In this document: piece by piece, positions 18,081 through 28,651 of the stretch | Position numbering within the stretch: position 1 is the first letter of the stretch | How the letters are laid out: the number at the start of each line of letters is the position of its first letter | Assembly: GCA_029976075.1 (NCBI GenBank) | Contig: JARKNW010000046.1 | Coordinates: forward strand, 1 to 64,000 | Reading direction: 5' to 3' | Length of the DNA: 64,000 nt | From: Pleomorphomonas sp. | Lineage (GTDB): Bacteria; Pseudomonadota; Alphaproteobacteria; Rhizobiales; Pleomorphomonadaceae | The notes under the pieces: model-generated | What the model was told of the DNA's origin: nothing | The model's input: only the letters and a program-made list of their open reading frames with translations | Database searches by the model: none | Translations under genes and position numbers: made by a program

Positions 18081-19112
18081 TCAAGGTCGCTCGGGAGCGG
18101 CCGCTGTGGATCCGCGGACGATCAGCTGTACGGGCCAGACTTCGGCGACGGCACCCGGTTTCTGCCCGGCCACCCGGGCCAGTGCCATCTCGGCAACACG
18201 GGCGCCGGCGGCACGGATCGAGGACCGCGTCGTCGTCAGCTGAGGGTGAAACTGATCGGCCGGGAATGCGGGCATCTCATCGTCGTGAGCAACGATCGAC
18301 AGGTCACGCGGCACTTCGAGCCCGAGTTCGGCGGCGGCTCTCAGCACGCCGAGCGCCACCAGAGCGGACCCGCATAAAATGGCGGTCGGCCGCGCGTCGC
18401 TTTCCAGTGCATGACGGGCACAACGATAGGCGTTCTCGGCGGTCATCGGCATGAAATGCTCGTCGAGCAAATCCTTGGGCAGGCCGGCCGCTGCAAAGGC
18501 GATGGCGGCTCCTCGAGAACGATCCTGGGCGAACGTGAAGTGCTCCTCGCCATTCATCAGTGTGATGCGCCGATGGCCGAGCTGAATGAGAAAGCTCGTG
18601 GCCTGCTGGAACGCGCCGAAATTGTCGATGTCGATATACGAAATGCCGGCAGGCTCAGGTGGTCGGCCATGAACGACGAAGGGAAACTTCAGTTCGCTGA
18701 GCAACGCGATGCGCGCGTCCGTAACCAGGGGCGCAGACAGGATAATGACGTCGACCGTTCCATCACGGGCCAACCGACCAAAGCTGACGATTTCGTCGCG
18801 CGGGACCGAAGGACTGATGAGAATGTCGAACCCCTGCTTTGCGCTCGTCTCCGCGACACCGGCGAGATATTCGACGAAAAGCGGATCCATGAACGCATTT
18901 CTCTCGGCGTTGAACACAACGCCCAAAGCATGAGCACGTCCGGTTGCAAGGCGTCGGGCTGCTGGACTTGGCCGATATCCGAAGCGTTGGGCGGCAGCGA
19001 GCACGATTTCGCGCGTTTTCTCGCTGACTTCGGGATACCCATTGAGCGCCCGGCTGACCGTCGTCTGCGAGAGATGCAGCTCGGCTGCCAATTCCTTAAG
19101 ATTCATTATCAT
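18081..19112 (-). CDS. LacI-family regulator of the alpha-glucoside operon (AglR/ThuR-like)
   Basis: A 343-residue LacI/GalR repressor. The N-terminal helix-turn-helix is LKELAAELHLSQTTVSRAL, with the hinge PSPAARRLATGRA and a periplasmic-binding-protein-like sugar domain. It is divergent from the binding-protein gene 300 bp away, and a perfect LacI-type palindrome lies at that gene's promoter, so it most likely represses the operon until an alpha-glucoside or a derivative binds. Two ATGs (19112 and 19106) follow GGCGGAAA; either could be used. The effector cannot be read from the sequence. Confidence 0.9.
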   Translation of the reverse strand: MIMNLKELAAELHLSQTTVSRALNGYPEVSEKTREIVLAAAQRFGYRPSPAARRLATGRAHALGVVFNAERNAFMDPLFVEYLAGVAETSAKQGFDILISPSVPRDEIVSFGRLARDGTVDVIILSAPLVTDARIALLSELKFPFVVHGRPPEPAGISYIDIDNFGAFQQATSFLIQLGHRRITLMNGEEHFTFAQDRSRGAAIAFAAAGLPKDLLDEHFMPMTAENAYRCARHALESDARPTAILCGSALVALGVLRAAAELGLEVPRDLSIVAHDDEMPAFPADQFHPQLTTTRSSIRAAGARVAEMALARVAGQKPGAVAEVWPVQLIVRGSTAAAPERP

Positions 19113-19296
19113 TTTCCGCCGTCATCGAGATCCACCGTTCCTCGCCCCGGAGAATGGAAGCGGCCGCCGATGAGCGAGCCTTATCATTTGTTACGGTAAT
19201 GTTACAGCCATTGTCCCCGATGCTCAAAGGATCGGCATGTCGGGATAGCGGTCGCCGTTACCCCAAATCCTTCCTGCAAACGGTTACATTGGACAG

Positions 19297-19346
19297 TTGA
19301 CAGGAACTTTTCTTTCAAGGATGATCCTGTCGTTCAAAGCGCTTTG
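19297..19346 (+). promoter_or_regulatory. Promoter and LacI-family operator of the alpha-glucoside operon
   Basis: A TTGACA -35 element (19297-19302) is followed after 17 bp by GATGAT (19320-19325). Immediately downstream, CAAAGCGCTTTG at 19335-19346 is a perfect 12-bp palindrome with the central CG step typical of LacI-family operators. It sits at the expected transcription start, an arrangement suited to repression. A partial second copy (GAGCGCTTCG) lies just beyond at about 19354-19363. The rest of the 19113-19413 gap holds no gene. Confidence 0.72.
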
Positions 19347-19413
19347 GGAGTTTCGAGCGCTTCGCACCCAGTTGTGGCATTCGGGAGAAGTGCCGCATTC
19401 AAGGGAGGACTTG

Positions 19414-20679
19414 ATGCTTCATTCAGCCCTGCGCGCTGGCCTGTTCGCCGGCGTGGTTTTCTGCGCATCCGTCTCGATGGCCGCCGAGCTTGCGGTCGTT
19501 TCTGGCGATACAGGCAACGGACTGGCTTTCCTGCAGAGCCAGCTGAAGGACTTTGAGGCCAAGACCGGCAACACGGTCAAGATCGTGCCGATGCCGCCAT
19601 CGACCAGCGACCAGTTTGGCCAATACCGCCTGTGGCTTGCCGCCGGCAATGCCGACATCGACGTCTACATGACTGACGTCATCTGGGCGCCACAGCTGTC
19701 GGACCAATTCCTGGACCTCACCGCCGCCGCCAAGGATGTCGTCAAGGATCACTTCCCTTCGATCATCGAGTCTCAGACGGCCAACGGCAAGCTGGTTGCC
19801 ATTCCAGGCTTCACCGATGCACCTGCCCTGTTCTATCGCAAGGACTTGCTTGATAAATATGGCAAGCCAGTCCCCAAGACCTGGGACGAAATGGCTGCCA
19901 CGGCGAAGGAAATCCAGGACAAGGAGCGGGCTGCCGGATCGAAGGATCTGTGGGGTCTTGTCTTCCAGGGCAATGCCTACGAAGGCCTGACCTGCAATGC
20001 CTTGGAGTGGGTGAAGTCGTTCGGCGGCGGCCAGATCGTCGAGGCCAATGGCGACATCTCCATCAACAACGAGAAGGCGGCAAAGGCCCTGGATACGGTC
20101 AAGGGCTGGGTCGGCACCATTTCGCCTCCGGGCGTGCTGGCCTATCAGGAAGAAGAAGCGCGCGGCGTCTGGCAAACCGGCAATGCCGTGTTCATGCGCA
20201 ACTGGCCCTATGCCTATGCGCTCAGCAACGGCGCGGACAGCGCGGTAAAAGGCAAGTTCGGCGTAGCTCCCCTACCGGCTGCGTCGGCGAGCGACAAGCC
20301 GGCCGCCACACTGGGCGGTTGGAACTTCGCGGCGTCAAAGTATTCAAGGCATCCGGAGGAGGCGATCAAGCTCGCCCTGTTCCTCGGTTCGAAGGAGGTT
20401 CAGAAGAACCGCGCCATCAACCAGACCAATCTGCCGACCATCGTCTCCCTCTATGATGATCCCGACGTGGCCAAGGCAGCCCCGATCATTCCGCAGTGGA
20501 AAGAGGTCTTCATCAATGCCGTTCCGCGTCCGTCGGCACCGACCAAGATCAAGTACAACGAGGTATCCTCGCTGTTCTGGTCGGCCGTCCACGACACGCT
20601 GTCGGGCAATGGCACCGCGGCCGATAATCTCGAGATCCTCGAGGCCAAGCTGACGGAGCTGAAGGGCTCCGGCTGGTAA
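19414..20679 (+). CDS. ThuE/AglE-like sugar ABC transporter binding protein
   Basis: A 421-residue periplasmic solute-binding protein (family 1), predicted to bind trehalose, maltose, sucrose or related alpha-glucosides. A signal peptide covers about residues 1-25 (hydrophobic LFAGVVFCASVSMAAE). Landmarks shared with trehalose/maltose binding proteins are FGQYRLWLAAGNADIDVYMTD, FTDAPALFYRKDL, GNAYEGLTCNALEW and AVFMRNWPYAYAL. The start at 19414 follows AGGGAGG; the frame upstream to 19297 is the promoter region. It is the first gene of a five-gene operon controlled by the divergent LacI gene. A hairpin after it probably keeps its expression above that of the permeases. Confidence 0.92.
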   Translation: MLHSALRAGLFAGVVFCASVSMAAELAVVSGDTGNGLAFLQSQLKDFEAKTGNTVKIVPMPPSTSDQFGQYRLWLAAGNADIDVYMTDVIWAPQLSDQFLDLTAAAKDVVKDHFPSIIESQTANGKLVAIPGFTDAPALFYRKDLLDKYGKPVPKTWDEMAATAKEIQDKERAAGSKDLWGLVFQGNAYEGLTCNALEWVKSFGGGQIVEANGDISINNEKAAKALDTVKGWVGTISPPGVLAYQEEEARGVWQTGNAVFMRNWPYAYALSNGADSAVKGKFGVAPLPAASASDKPAATLGGWNFAASKYSRHPEEAIKLALFLGSKEVQKNRAINQTNLPTIVSLYDDPDVAKAAPIIPQWKEVFINAVPRPSAPTKIKYNEVSSLFWSAVHDTLSGNGTAADNLEILEAKLTELKGSGW

Positions 20680-20689
20680 TTCCGATCTG

Positions 20690-20726
20690 CCGACCGTCCG
20701 GCGTCATTTGACGAACGGACGGTCGG
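20690..20726 (+). terminator. Intra-operon hairpin after the binding-protein gene
   Basis: An 11-bp perfect stem (20690-20700 with 20716-20726) is followed by CCCTTTTTC. As the permease gene follows on the same strand, it likely acts as a partial terminator or 3' mRNA stabiliser. Confidence 0.75.
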
Positions 20727-20894
20727 CCCTTTTTCTAAACAACGGTTCACTCCGTTATTTGCCCGTCTGTGGCCGCTCGGAGGAAACTCTCCGGCTCCCT
20801 CGGACGTATTGCCGATGAGACAGTGACCGGGAGCGCTCCGCTTCCGGATTGCGCGTGTGATCGAAGCCCTCCGCACTTCATCGCAGGAGTTGCC

Positions 20895-21886
20895 ATGGCC
20901 TCCACCCAATCGACGATCCGGATCGTGCCAACCGGCCCGGGGTACCCCAAACGGGTCAAGTCTGAACTGATGCGTCAGCGCCTCAGGGCAGCAGGCTGGT
21001 TCCTCGTGCCGATGCTGGTAGCCCTCGCCATCGTTGCGGGATGGCCACTTCTCAGAACAATCTATTTCTCGTTCACCAATGCCTCGCTGACCAACCTTTA
21101 CGGAGCCGAGTTGGTCGGCTTCAAAAACTATCTCAACTGGACGGTACTCAAAAGCGGACGCATCATCTGGTCCGGACTGCTTGCCGATCCGGTCTGGTGG
21201 AATGCCGTCTGGAATACGGTCCGCTTCTCGGTGCTATCGGTCATGCTCGAGACCATTCTCGGCACCGTTGTGGCATTGGTGCTCAACGCCGAGTTCAAGG
21301 GCCGTGGCATCGTACGCGCCGCCATTCTCATTCCCTGGGCGATCCCCACCATCGTCTCCGCACGCATGTGGAGCTGGATGCTCAACGACCAGTTCGGCAT
21401 CATCAATGACGCACTGATGATGCTAGGCCTCATCGATCACAAGATTGCCTGGACTGCCTCGGCCGACACGGCGATGATCGCGGTGCTGATCGTCGACGTC
21501 TGGAAGACAACCCCCTTCATGGCTCTTCTCATTCTCGCCGGCTTGCAGATGATTCCGCGCGATATCTACGAGGCGGCGGCCATTGACGGCGTCCATCCGA
21601 TCAAGACCTTCTGGCGGGTAACGCTGCCTTTGGTCCGACCCGCATTGATGGTCGCGGTGATTTTCCGCCTGCTTGATGCCATGCGCATCTTCGACCTGAT
21701 CTATGTGCTGACGCCCAACAGCTCCCAGACAAAGACAATCTCCGTGCTGGCGCGCGAAAACCTCATCGATTTCGACAAGTTTGCCTACGGCTCCGCGCAA
21801 TCGACCATGCTGTTCCTGATCATCGCGCTTATGACCATCCTCTACATCTGGCTCGGCAAGGTGCGCTTCGACGGAGGAGACCGGTG

Positions 21887-21887
<1 letters not shown>
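20895..21887 (+). CDS. Sugar ABC transporter permease 1 (MalF-type)
   Basis: A 330-residue inner-membrane permease with about six to seven membrane helices and the binding-protein-dependent EAA loop (EAAAIDGVHPIKTFWRVTLP, about residue 232-251). It pairs with the downstream MalG-type permease. The start at 20895 follows AGGAG; the open frame continues to 20769 but without a site. Its stop overlaps the next start. The N-terminal 30 residues before the first helix are basic and cytoplasmic, as in ThuF/AglF relatives. Confidence 0.92.
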
Positions 21888-22717
<830 letters not shown>

Positions 22718-22844
22718 GAAGAGGCGCTGCCCCCCAAGAGGGAGCTAAACGGTGCAACCCGCCCAGCTCCAGCAGCGTTGTTTGCAAAATGGACGGACCG
22801 ACGCCCTCCCCGCCGGACCGATGAAACAGAGAGACCTGGTGACG

Positions 22845-24506
22845 ATGAACATGCCTGACAAAGCCGCCGCAAGCGCCAACCGAGCCACCAATCCGGACTG
22901 GTGGCGCGGCGGCGTGATCTATCAGATCTACCCGCGCTCCTTCCAGGACTCCAACGGCGACGGCATCGGCGATCTTGCCGGAATCACGTCCCGTCTCGGC
23001 TATCTTGAGGATCTTGGCGTCGACGCCGTCTGGCTGTCGCCGTTCTTCAAGTCGCCCATGAAGGACTTCGGCTACGACGTTTCCGATTACTGTGACATCG
23101 ATCCGATCTTCGGCACGCTCGACGACTTCCGGACGATGGTCGCCGAGGCTCACCGGCGCGGCATCAAGGTGATCATCGACCAGGTTCTCAGCCATACGTC
23201 CGATCAGCATCCATGGTTCTCGGAAAGCCGGCGAGATCAGATCAACGCCAAGGCGGACTGGTATGTCTGGGCGGATGCCCAGCCGGACGGTACGCCGCCC
23301 AACAACTGGCTGTCGGTCTTTGGCGGTTCGGCCTGGGAATGGGATACGCGGCGTTGCCAGTATTATCTGCACAACTTCCTGACCAGCCAGCCAGATCTCA
23401 ATTTCCACACGCCGGCGGTACAGGACGCGCTGCTGGAGGCCTTGAAGTTCTGGCTTGATCTGGGGGTCGACGGATTCCGGCTCGACACCGTGAACTTCTA
23501 CTTCTGCGACAAGGAACTGCGTCCCAACCCACCCCAGACACGAGCGGTCGATGCCATAGATGCACCGCGCGTCAATCCCTATCTCCGGCAGGATCATGTC
23601 CACGACAAGAGCCAGCCCGAGAACCTTGAGTTCCTGAAGAGGATGCGCAAGCTGCTCGATCAGTATCCCGGCTCTACCACGGTGGGCGAGATCGGCGATG
23701 GCGACCGTTCGCTGGCAACGATGATTGCCTACACCTCAGGTGGCGACAAGCTGCACATGAGCTACACGTTCGATCTGCTCGGTGGAGAGCCCACGCGGAC
23801 CTATATCGAGAAGACGCTGAAGACCTTCGAGGCGGGAGCCGGCGACGCCTGGCCCTGTTGGGCGCTCTCCAATCATGACGTCGTCCGTTACGCAACGCGT
23901 CATATGCCCTTCGCGCAAAATCCTGCGCAGCAGGGCAAGCTCATGGCCACACTTCATCTCAGTCTGCGCGGTTCGGTCTGCATTTACGAAGGCGATGAAC
24001 TCGGCCTCACTGAAGCGGATCTCGCCTTCGAGGATCTGGTAGATCCCTATGGCATCCGCTTCTGGCCAGAGTTCAAGGGACGCGATGGCTGCCGCACACC
24101 CATGGTATGGGATGCCGATGGCCCCAACGCCGGCTTTTCCACCGGCAAGCCCTGGCTGCCGGTGCCGCAGGCTCATCTTGCCAAGGCTGCGAACCAACAG
24201 ATGGGTAAGGCCGACAGCCAGTACGAACTCTACAAGGCGATGATCGCATGGCGGAAGACAAGTCGGGCCATGACCAAGGGAACGGTGCGTTTCCTTGCCT
24301 CGGACGGTGATGTCCTCGCGTTCCTGCGGGAATCCGGCGACGAGAAAGTGCTCTGCGTCTTCAACTTCGGACATTCGGGCGCCGGGTTCCCGGTGCCCGT
24401 CGGGCTCTCTGTCGCGGCCGTGGCCGAACTCGGCTTCGCCTCGAGGGTTGTGGAGGGCATTGTGACCCTGCCGGCCGAGAGCGCCTTTATCGCCAAGATG
24501 AAGTGA
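22845..24506 (+). CDS. GH13 alpha-glucosidase (AglA-like)
   Basis: A 553-residue cytoplasmic glycoside hydrolase of family 13 that would split imported alpha-glucosides or, in related enzymes, sucrose or trehalose-type disaccharides. Seen in order: WWRGGVIYQIYPRSFQD; DAVWLSPFF; region I with DQVLSHTSDQH; nucleophile Asp in GFRLDTVNF at about residue 212; acid/base Glu in GEIGDG at about 282; and LSNHDVVR at about 342 with the transition-state Asp. No signal peptide is present, fitting hydrolysis after uptake. The start is not certain: ATGs at 22845 and 22851 and a GTG at 22752 share the frame. It lies between the permeases and the ATPase, the gene order of rhizobial aglEFGAK. Confidence 0.93.
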   Translation: MNMPDKAAASANRATNPDWWRGGVIYQIYPRSFQDSNGDGIGDLAGITSRLGYLEDLGVDAVWLSPFFKSPMKDFGYDVSDYCDIDPIFGTLDDFRTMVAEAHRRGIKVIIDQVLSHTSDQHPWFSESRRDQINAKADWYVWADAQPDGTPPNNWLSVFGGSAWEWDTRRCQYYLHNFLTSQPDLNFHTPAVQDALLEALKFWLDLGVDGFRLDTVNFYFCDKELRPNPPQTRAVDAIDAPRVNPYLRQDHVHDKSQPENLEFLKRMRKLLDQYPGSTTVGEIGDGDRSLATMIAYTSGGDKLHMSYTFDLLGGEPTRTYIEKTLKTFEAGAGDAWPCWALSNHDVVRYATRHMPFAQNPAQQGKLMATLHLSLRGSVCIYEGDELGLTEADLAFEDLVDPYGIRFWPEFKGRDGCRTPMVWDADGPNAGFSTGKPWLPVPQAHLAKAANQQMGKADSQYELYKAMIAWRKTSRAMTKGTVRFLASDGDVLAFLRESGDEKVLCVFNFGHSGAGFPVPVGLSVAAVAELGFASRVVEGIVTLPAESAFIAKMK

Positions 24507-24600
24507 GCTGAACAAAGACTGGCCGCTCTCTTGTGGGGGCGGCCGGTTTCCAGGAAACGGGTTGGGGAGACCCATTTCGACATATGCGGGAGGAATGCGC

Positions 24601-25710
<1,110 letters not shown>

Positions 25711-25752
25711 TCCCCATACCGCCGGACCGCGCTGGCGGAACGGCGGACTAAC

Positions 25753-26742
25753 TCAGAGAATACCGACCTTCTTCAGGAACCACCAGGCGCCCCAAATCGA
25801 CCCTCCGCCCAGAAAGAAGGCGAACAGCGTGCCGAAGTGCTCGCCGGCAAACGGCAACCCGCCGGTGTTCATCCCGAAGAACCCGGTCACCAACGTCGGC
25901 GGCAACAGGAAGGCGGTCATGATGGAGAGAATATAGAGGTGCCGGTTGGTTTCCGACGATATCTTGGAATCGATCTCTTCGTGCAGCAGGCGCGCCCGGT
26001 CCTGAAGGCCCTGCATCTCCTGCAGGGACGAACCGAGCAGGTCGGCAAGGGTCTCGGCCATTTCCACGGTGCCGGTTGGCAACGGGTCCGGCTCGTCCCA
26101 CCGCTGATAGCGACGGAATAACGCCACCGAAGCCCTGAGCTGTCGGTTGAGACGAACGATCGTGCGCCGAACCGGCCCCAGGCGGCGGCGCTCGTCACGC
26201 GGCGCCGTTTCGAAAACATAATCCTCGATACGATCGAGTTCGTCGCCCATCTCAAGAATGAGGGCGTCGACCACCTTTTCGAACTCGGTGACGACGGCGG
26301 CAAACACTCCCACCGTTCCATGGATCGTGAAGCCTCGATCCACCGCGAGGCGGGCCGCCTCGACACAGCGCAAAGGGTGCAGGCGAGCCGTGACGATCAA
26401 TCGTTCGGATGCCGCGAAACGGAACCAGCCGATATCGTTGGTCTCATAATCAAAGGCGCGCTCGATATCGGTGAACACGCCATGCAGCACGCCATCGTCG
26501 GAAGCGAGGACCACGTGATTGTCGCGGTCGGTCAGCGTTGCCCGGGCCGCTTCAGGGAGATCGGCGAAACCTTCGAGAAACTTGGGGACCCTCGCATCGC
26601 TGAGGGCCAGATGCAGCCAAACGAACCCTTCATCGACAATCAGCTCTTCGCGCTCGGTCGTTGGGGGCAAGGGGTGGCCGACGCCGGTTGCGCCGTCAAA
26701 ACGATAGGCCCAGACAAAGCCGGGAATCTCGGTGTTGAGCAA
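25753..26742 (-). CDS. CorA/ZntB-like divalent cation transporter
   Basis: A 2-TM-GxN channel of the CorA superfamily, about 329 residues, with a large cytoplasmic N domain and two C-terminal membrane helices joined by the GMN motif (VTGFFGMNTGG). The helical neck includes RRLGPVRRTIVRLNRQLR and HEEIDSKISSETNRHLYIL. The N-terminal FVWAYRFDG and WLHLALSDARVP segments are closer to ZntB than to classical CorA, so zinc or magnesium transport are both possible. A TTG at 26742 gives the usual length; the frame is open to 26937, but the extra part is low-complexity and unlike coding sequence. Confidence 0.85.
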   Translation of the reverse strand: MLNTEIPGFVWAYRFDGATGVGHPLPPTTEREELIVDEGFVWLHLALSDARVPKFLEGFADLPEAARATLTDRDNHVVLASDDGVLHGVFTDIERAFDYETNDIGWFRFAASERLIVTARLHPLRCVEAARLAVDRGFTIHGTVGVFAAVVTEFEKVVDALILEMGDELDRIEDYVFETAPRDERRRLGPVRRTIVRLNRQLRASVALFRRYQRWDEPDPLPTGTVEMAETLADLLGSSLQEMQGLQDRARLLHEEIDSKISSETNRHLYILSIMTAFLLPPTLVTGFFGMNTGGLPFAGEHFGTLFAFFLGGGSIWGAWWFLKKVGIL

Positions 26743-26958
26743 GGGCCAGACACTCCAGACATAGGCGCGGCATACCGCGACTTTCCTGATAGCATGCGGG
26801 CGTGACGGTGTTCCACTGTGAGCGCAGCCTGAAACGCTTTCCCGACCGGATGGGAAATCCCGGTCCGGGGAGAACGTTCCAGGCCGCTTTGGCCGAACGG
26901 CTGGGCTGATCGAGGCGAAGCTGTCAGCTCTCAGCAAATCAATCCAGCTTGCTCCGGA

Positions 26959-27309
26959 TCAATCCGGCAGCGCGGCGGTGATGATGAACTCGACCTTGTA
27001 CTCGGGTGCGGCAAGCTTGGCCTCTCCGGTGGCGCGAGCCGGCGTGTTGCCCGGAGCAACCCAACCTTCCCAGATTTCGTTCATGGCGGCGAAATCGGCC
27101 ATGTCGGCAAGCCAGACGATAGCCTGCAGAATGCGCGTCTTGTCGGTACCGGCGGCGGCAAGCAGGCGATCCACTTCGGCCAACGCCTCAACGGCCTGCG
27201 ACTTGACGTCGCCCTTCGGCGAGCCGATCTGACCGGCGAGATAGACGGTCTTGTTGTGGACTACGGCGTTGCTCATGCGCTTGCCGGGCTCGATGCGGGT
27301 GATCGCCAT
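26959..27309 (-). CDS. RidA (YjgF/YER057c/UK114) family enamine/imine deaminase-like protein
   Basis: A 116-residue RidA-superfamily protein. Members hydrolyse reactive enamine/imine intermediates made by PLP enzymes. Seen: MSNAVVHNKTVYLAGQIG at the start, a QAVEALAEVDRLLAAAGTDKTRIL helix and the terminal KVEFIITAALP. The catalytic-arginine motif reads GNTPARATGEAKLAAPEYKVE, with Arg followed by Ala-Thr. This resembles the RidA-like Rid4-7 or YoaB types as much as classical RidA. The start at 27309 follows GGAGAG; upstream frame to 27519 is not supported. Confidence 0.85.
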   Translation of the reverse strand: MAITRIEPGKRMSNAVVHNKTVYLAGQIGSPKGDVKSQAVEALAEVDRLLAAAGTDKTRILQAIVWLADMADFAAMNEIWEGWVAPGNTPARATGEAKLAAPEYKVEFIITAALPD

Positions 27310-27576
27310 GACGGGACTCTCCGGTTTCTGCGACGGGCGGCCCATCCGCCCGCTCAACTGACCGTTGCCTATCTTCTCGGCAGGTTGCCCGCAACAGGAA
27401 AACATCGAGCTTTTCCTGCATTTCAAAAGGCCGTCGCTCTGGCTGGAACGATTAGGGTCGGTTGATCCGTCAGTATGAGCGCTGCCACGGATAGTCTCCC
27501 GATGTCCCTGCCAGTACAAGCGGTGGTAATCTTTCTTCAGGCCACTCCTGATCGACGGCTATACGCGGAGCCCCCC

Positions 27577-28392
27577 ATGTCCTTTTTCGGCCCCTACGGC
27601 CCGCTCGATGCCGAAGACATCACCGCGATCAATACAGTTGCCCGGTTTCTGGCACTCAACGATCTGGGCGAGCAGGACAAACATAAGCCGGCAACCTTCG
27701 ATCTGGTAATACTGGCCGGCAACGCGCTGCTGTGGACACTGGAAGGCGCAGTCAAGAAAGCCAGGACAACGGGAGTCCCTCTACTGATCTCCGGCGGCAT
27801 CGGCCATTCGACCCATTTGCTGGCGGCCGCCGTCGATGCCCATCCGGTCTACCGCAAGGCGCTGGCTAGCCAGACCTCCGAAGCACGGTTGCTCGGCGAT
27901 ATCGCGGCCATGTTCCTCGGCCTCGACCAGTCTCGCCTGCTCCTGGAAGATGCCTCCACCAACTGTGGCGAGAATGGTCTCCTCAGCCGGCATCTTCTTG
28001 AGGAAAGCCGCCTTGCGCCGGCTTCGGTGCTGCTCGTCCAGGACCCGCTGATGCAGCGACGCACCGACGCGTCGTTCCGGCAGGCCTGGGCGGATAGGTG
28101 CAGCCCGAAGTTCATCAACTGGCCGGTTCAAGTGCCGCGCATCGGCTACCGCAACGAGAAGATCGACTATCTCCAGAGCCCGAACAGTCGCAAGTGGACG
28201 CCCGAGCGGTTCATGTCCCTTCTGACGGGGGAGATACAACGCCTCACCGATGACGAAAACGGCTACGGTCCGCGTGGTAAGGGATTTCTCCCACACGTCG
28301 ACATCCCCGACGAAGTGGAAGCAGCCTGGCGCCGCATCATGGGGTCAGGCAAGTTCGACGCATCCGCATTGGGCCGTCCGGCGGTCAGGTAA
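27577..28392 (+). CDS. YdcF-like DUF218 protein
   Basis: A 271-residue protein resembling E. coli YdcF, an S-adenosylmethionine-binding protein of unknown role in the DUF218 family. Landmarks shared with YdcF are DAEDITAINTVARFLA, LVILAGNALLWTLEGA, PLLISGGIGHST, the DASTNCGEN motif and VQDPLMQRRTDASFR. The start at 27577 has GCGGAG 8 bases upstream and places the first helix as in YdcF; an earlier ATG at 27475 would add 34 residues. It stands alone between RidA (opposite strand) and an MHS transporter. The function is not known. Confidence 0.85.
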   Translation: MSFFGPYGPLDAEDITAINTVARFLALNDLGEQDKHKPATFDLVILAGNALLWTLEGAVKKARTTGVPLLISGGIGHSTHLLAAAVDAHPVYRKALASQTSEARLLGDIAAMFLGLDQSRLLLEDASTNCGENGLLSRHLLEESRLAPASVLLVQDPLMQRRTDASFRQAWADRCSPKFINWPVQVPRIGYRNEKIDYLQSPNSRKWTPERFMSLLTGEIQRLTDDENGYGPRGKGFLPHVDIPDEVEAAWRRIMGSGKFDASALGRPAVR

Positions 28393-28454
28393 ACCGGCCA
28401 GCGGCATTCGGTTCGGAACACAGCCGTATTCCATTTGCTTGTTATTTCGTTGTT

Positions 28455-28494
28455 TTATGGAATTTTCCGCCGTTTTCCAGTCGGAGTTCCATAA
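28455..28494 (+). promoter_or_regulatory. Inverted repeat upstream of the MHS transporter
   Basis: TTATGGAA (28455-28462) is mirrored by TTCCATAA (28487-28494) with 24 nt between. Further TTCCAT copies lie at about 28429 and 28514. The stretch is AT-rich in a GC-rich setting and 158 bp before the transporter start, so it may hold the promoter and an operator. Confidence 0.4.
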
Positions 28495-28651
28495 GCTTCT
28501 TTGTAGACTAAAGATTCCATCATAGGTATCTTCACGCATAACTCTCGCATACGTAGTATTACGCCTCGCCTCTCGAGTCCGGGTGGAGCCTCCGGTCGTA
28601 CCGACCGTTGGACGGACAGAGGCGAAGCATCACGCTTTGGGAGGAATTCCG

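Noticed and set aside
19191..19199. TTACGGTAA dyad near the LacI gene as an operator
   Set aside because: It is only 4 bp per arm and unlike the LacI-type palindrome found at the operon promoter.
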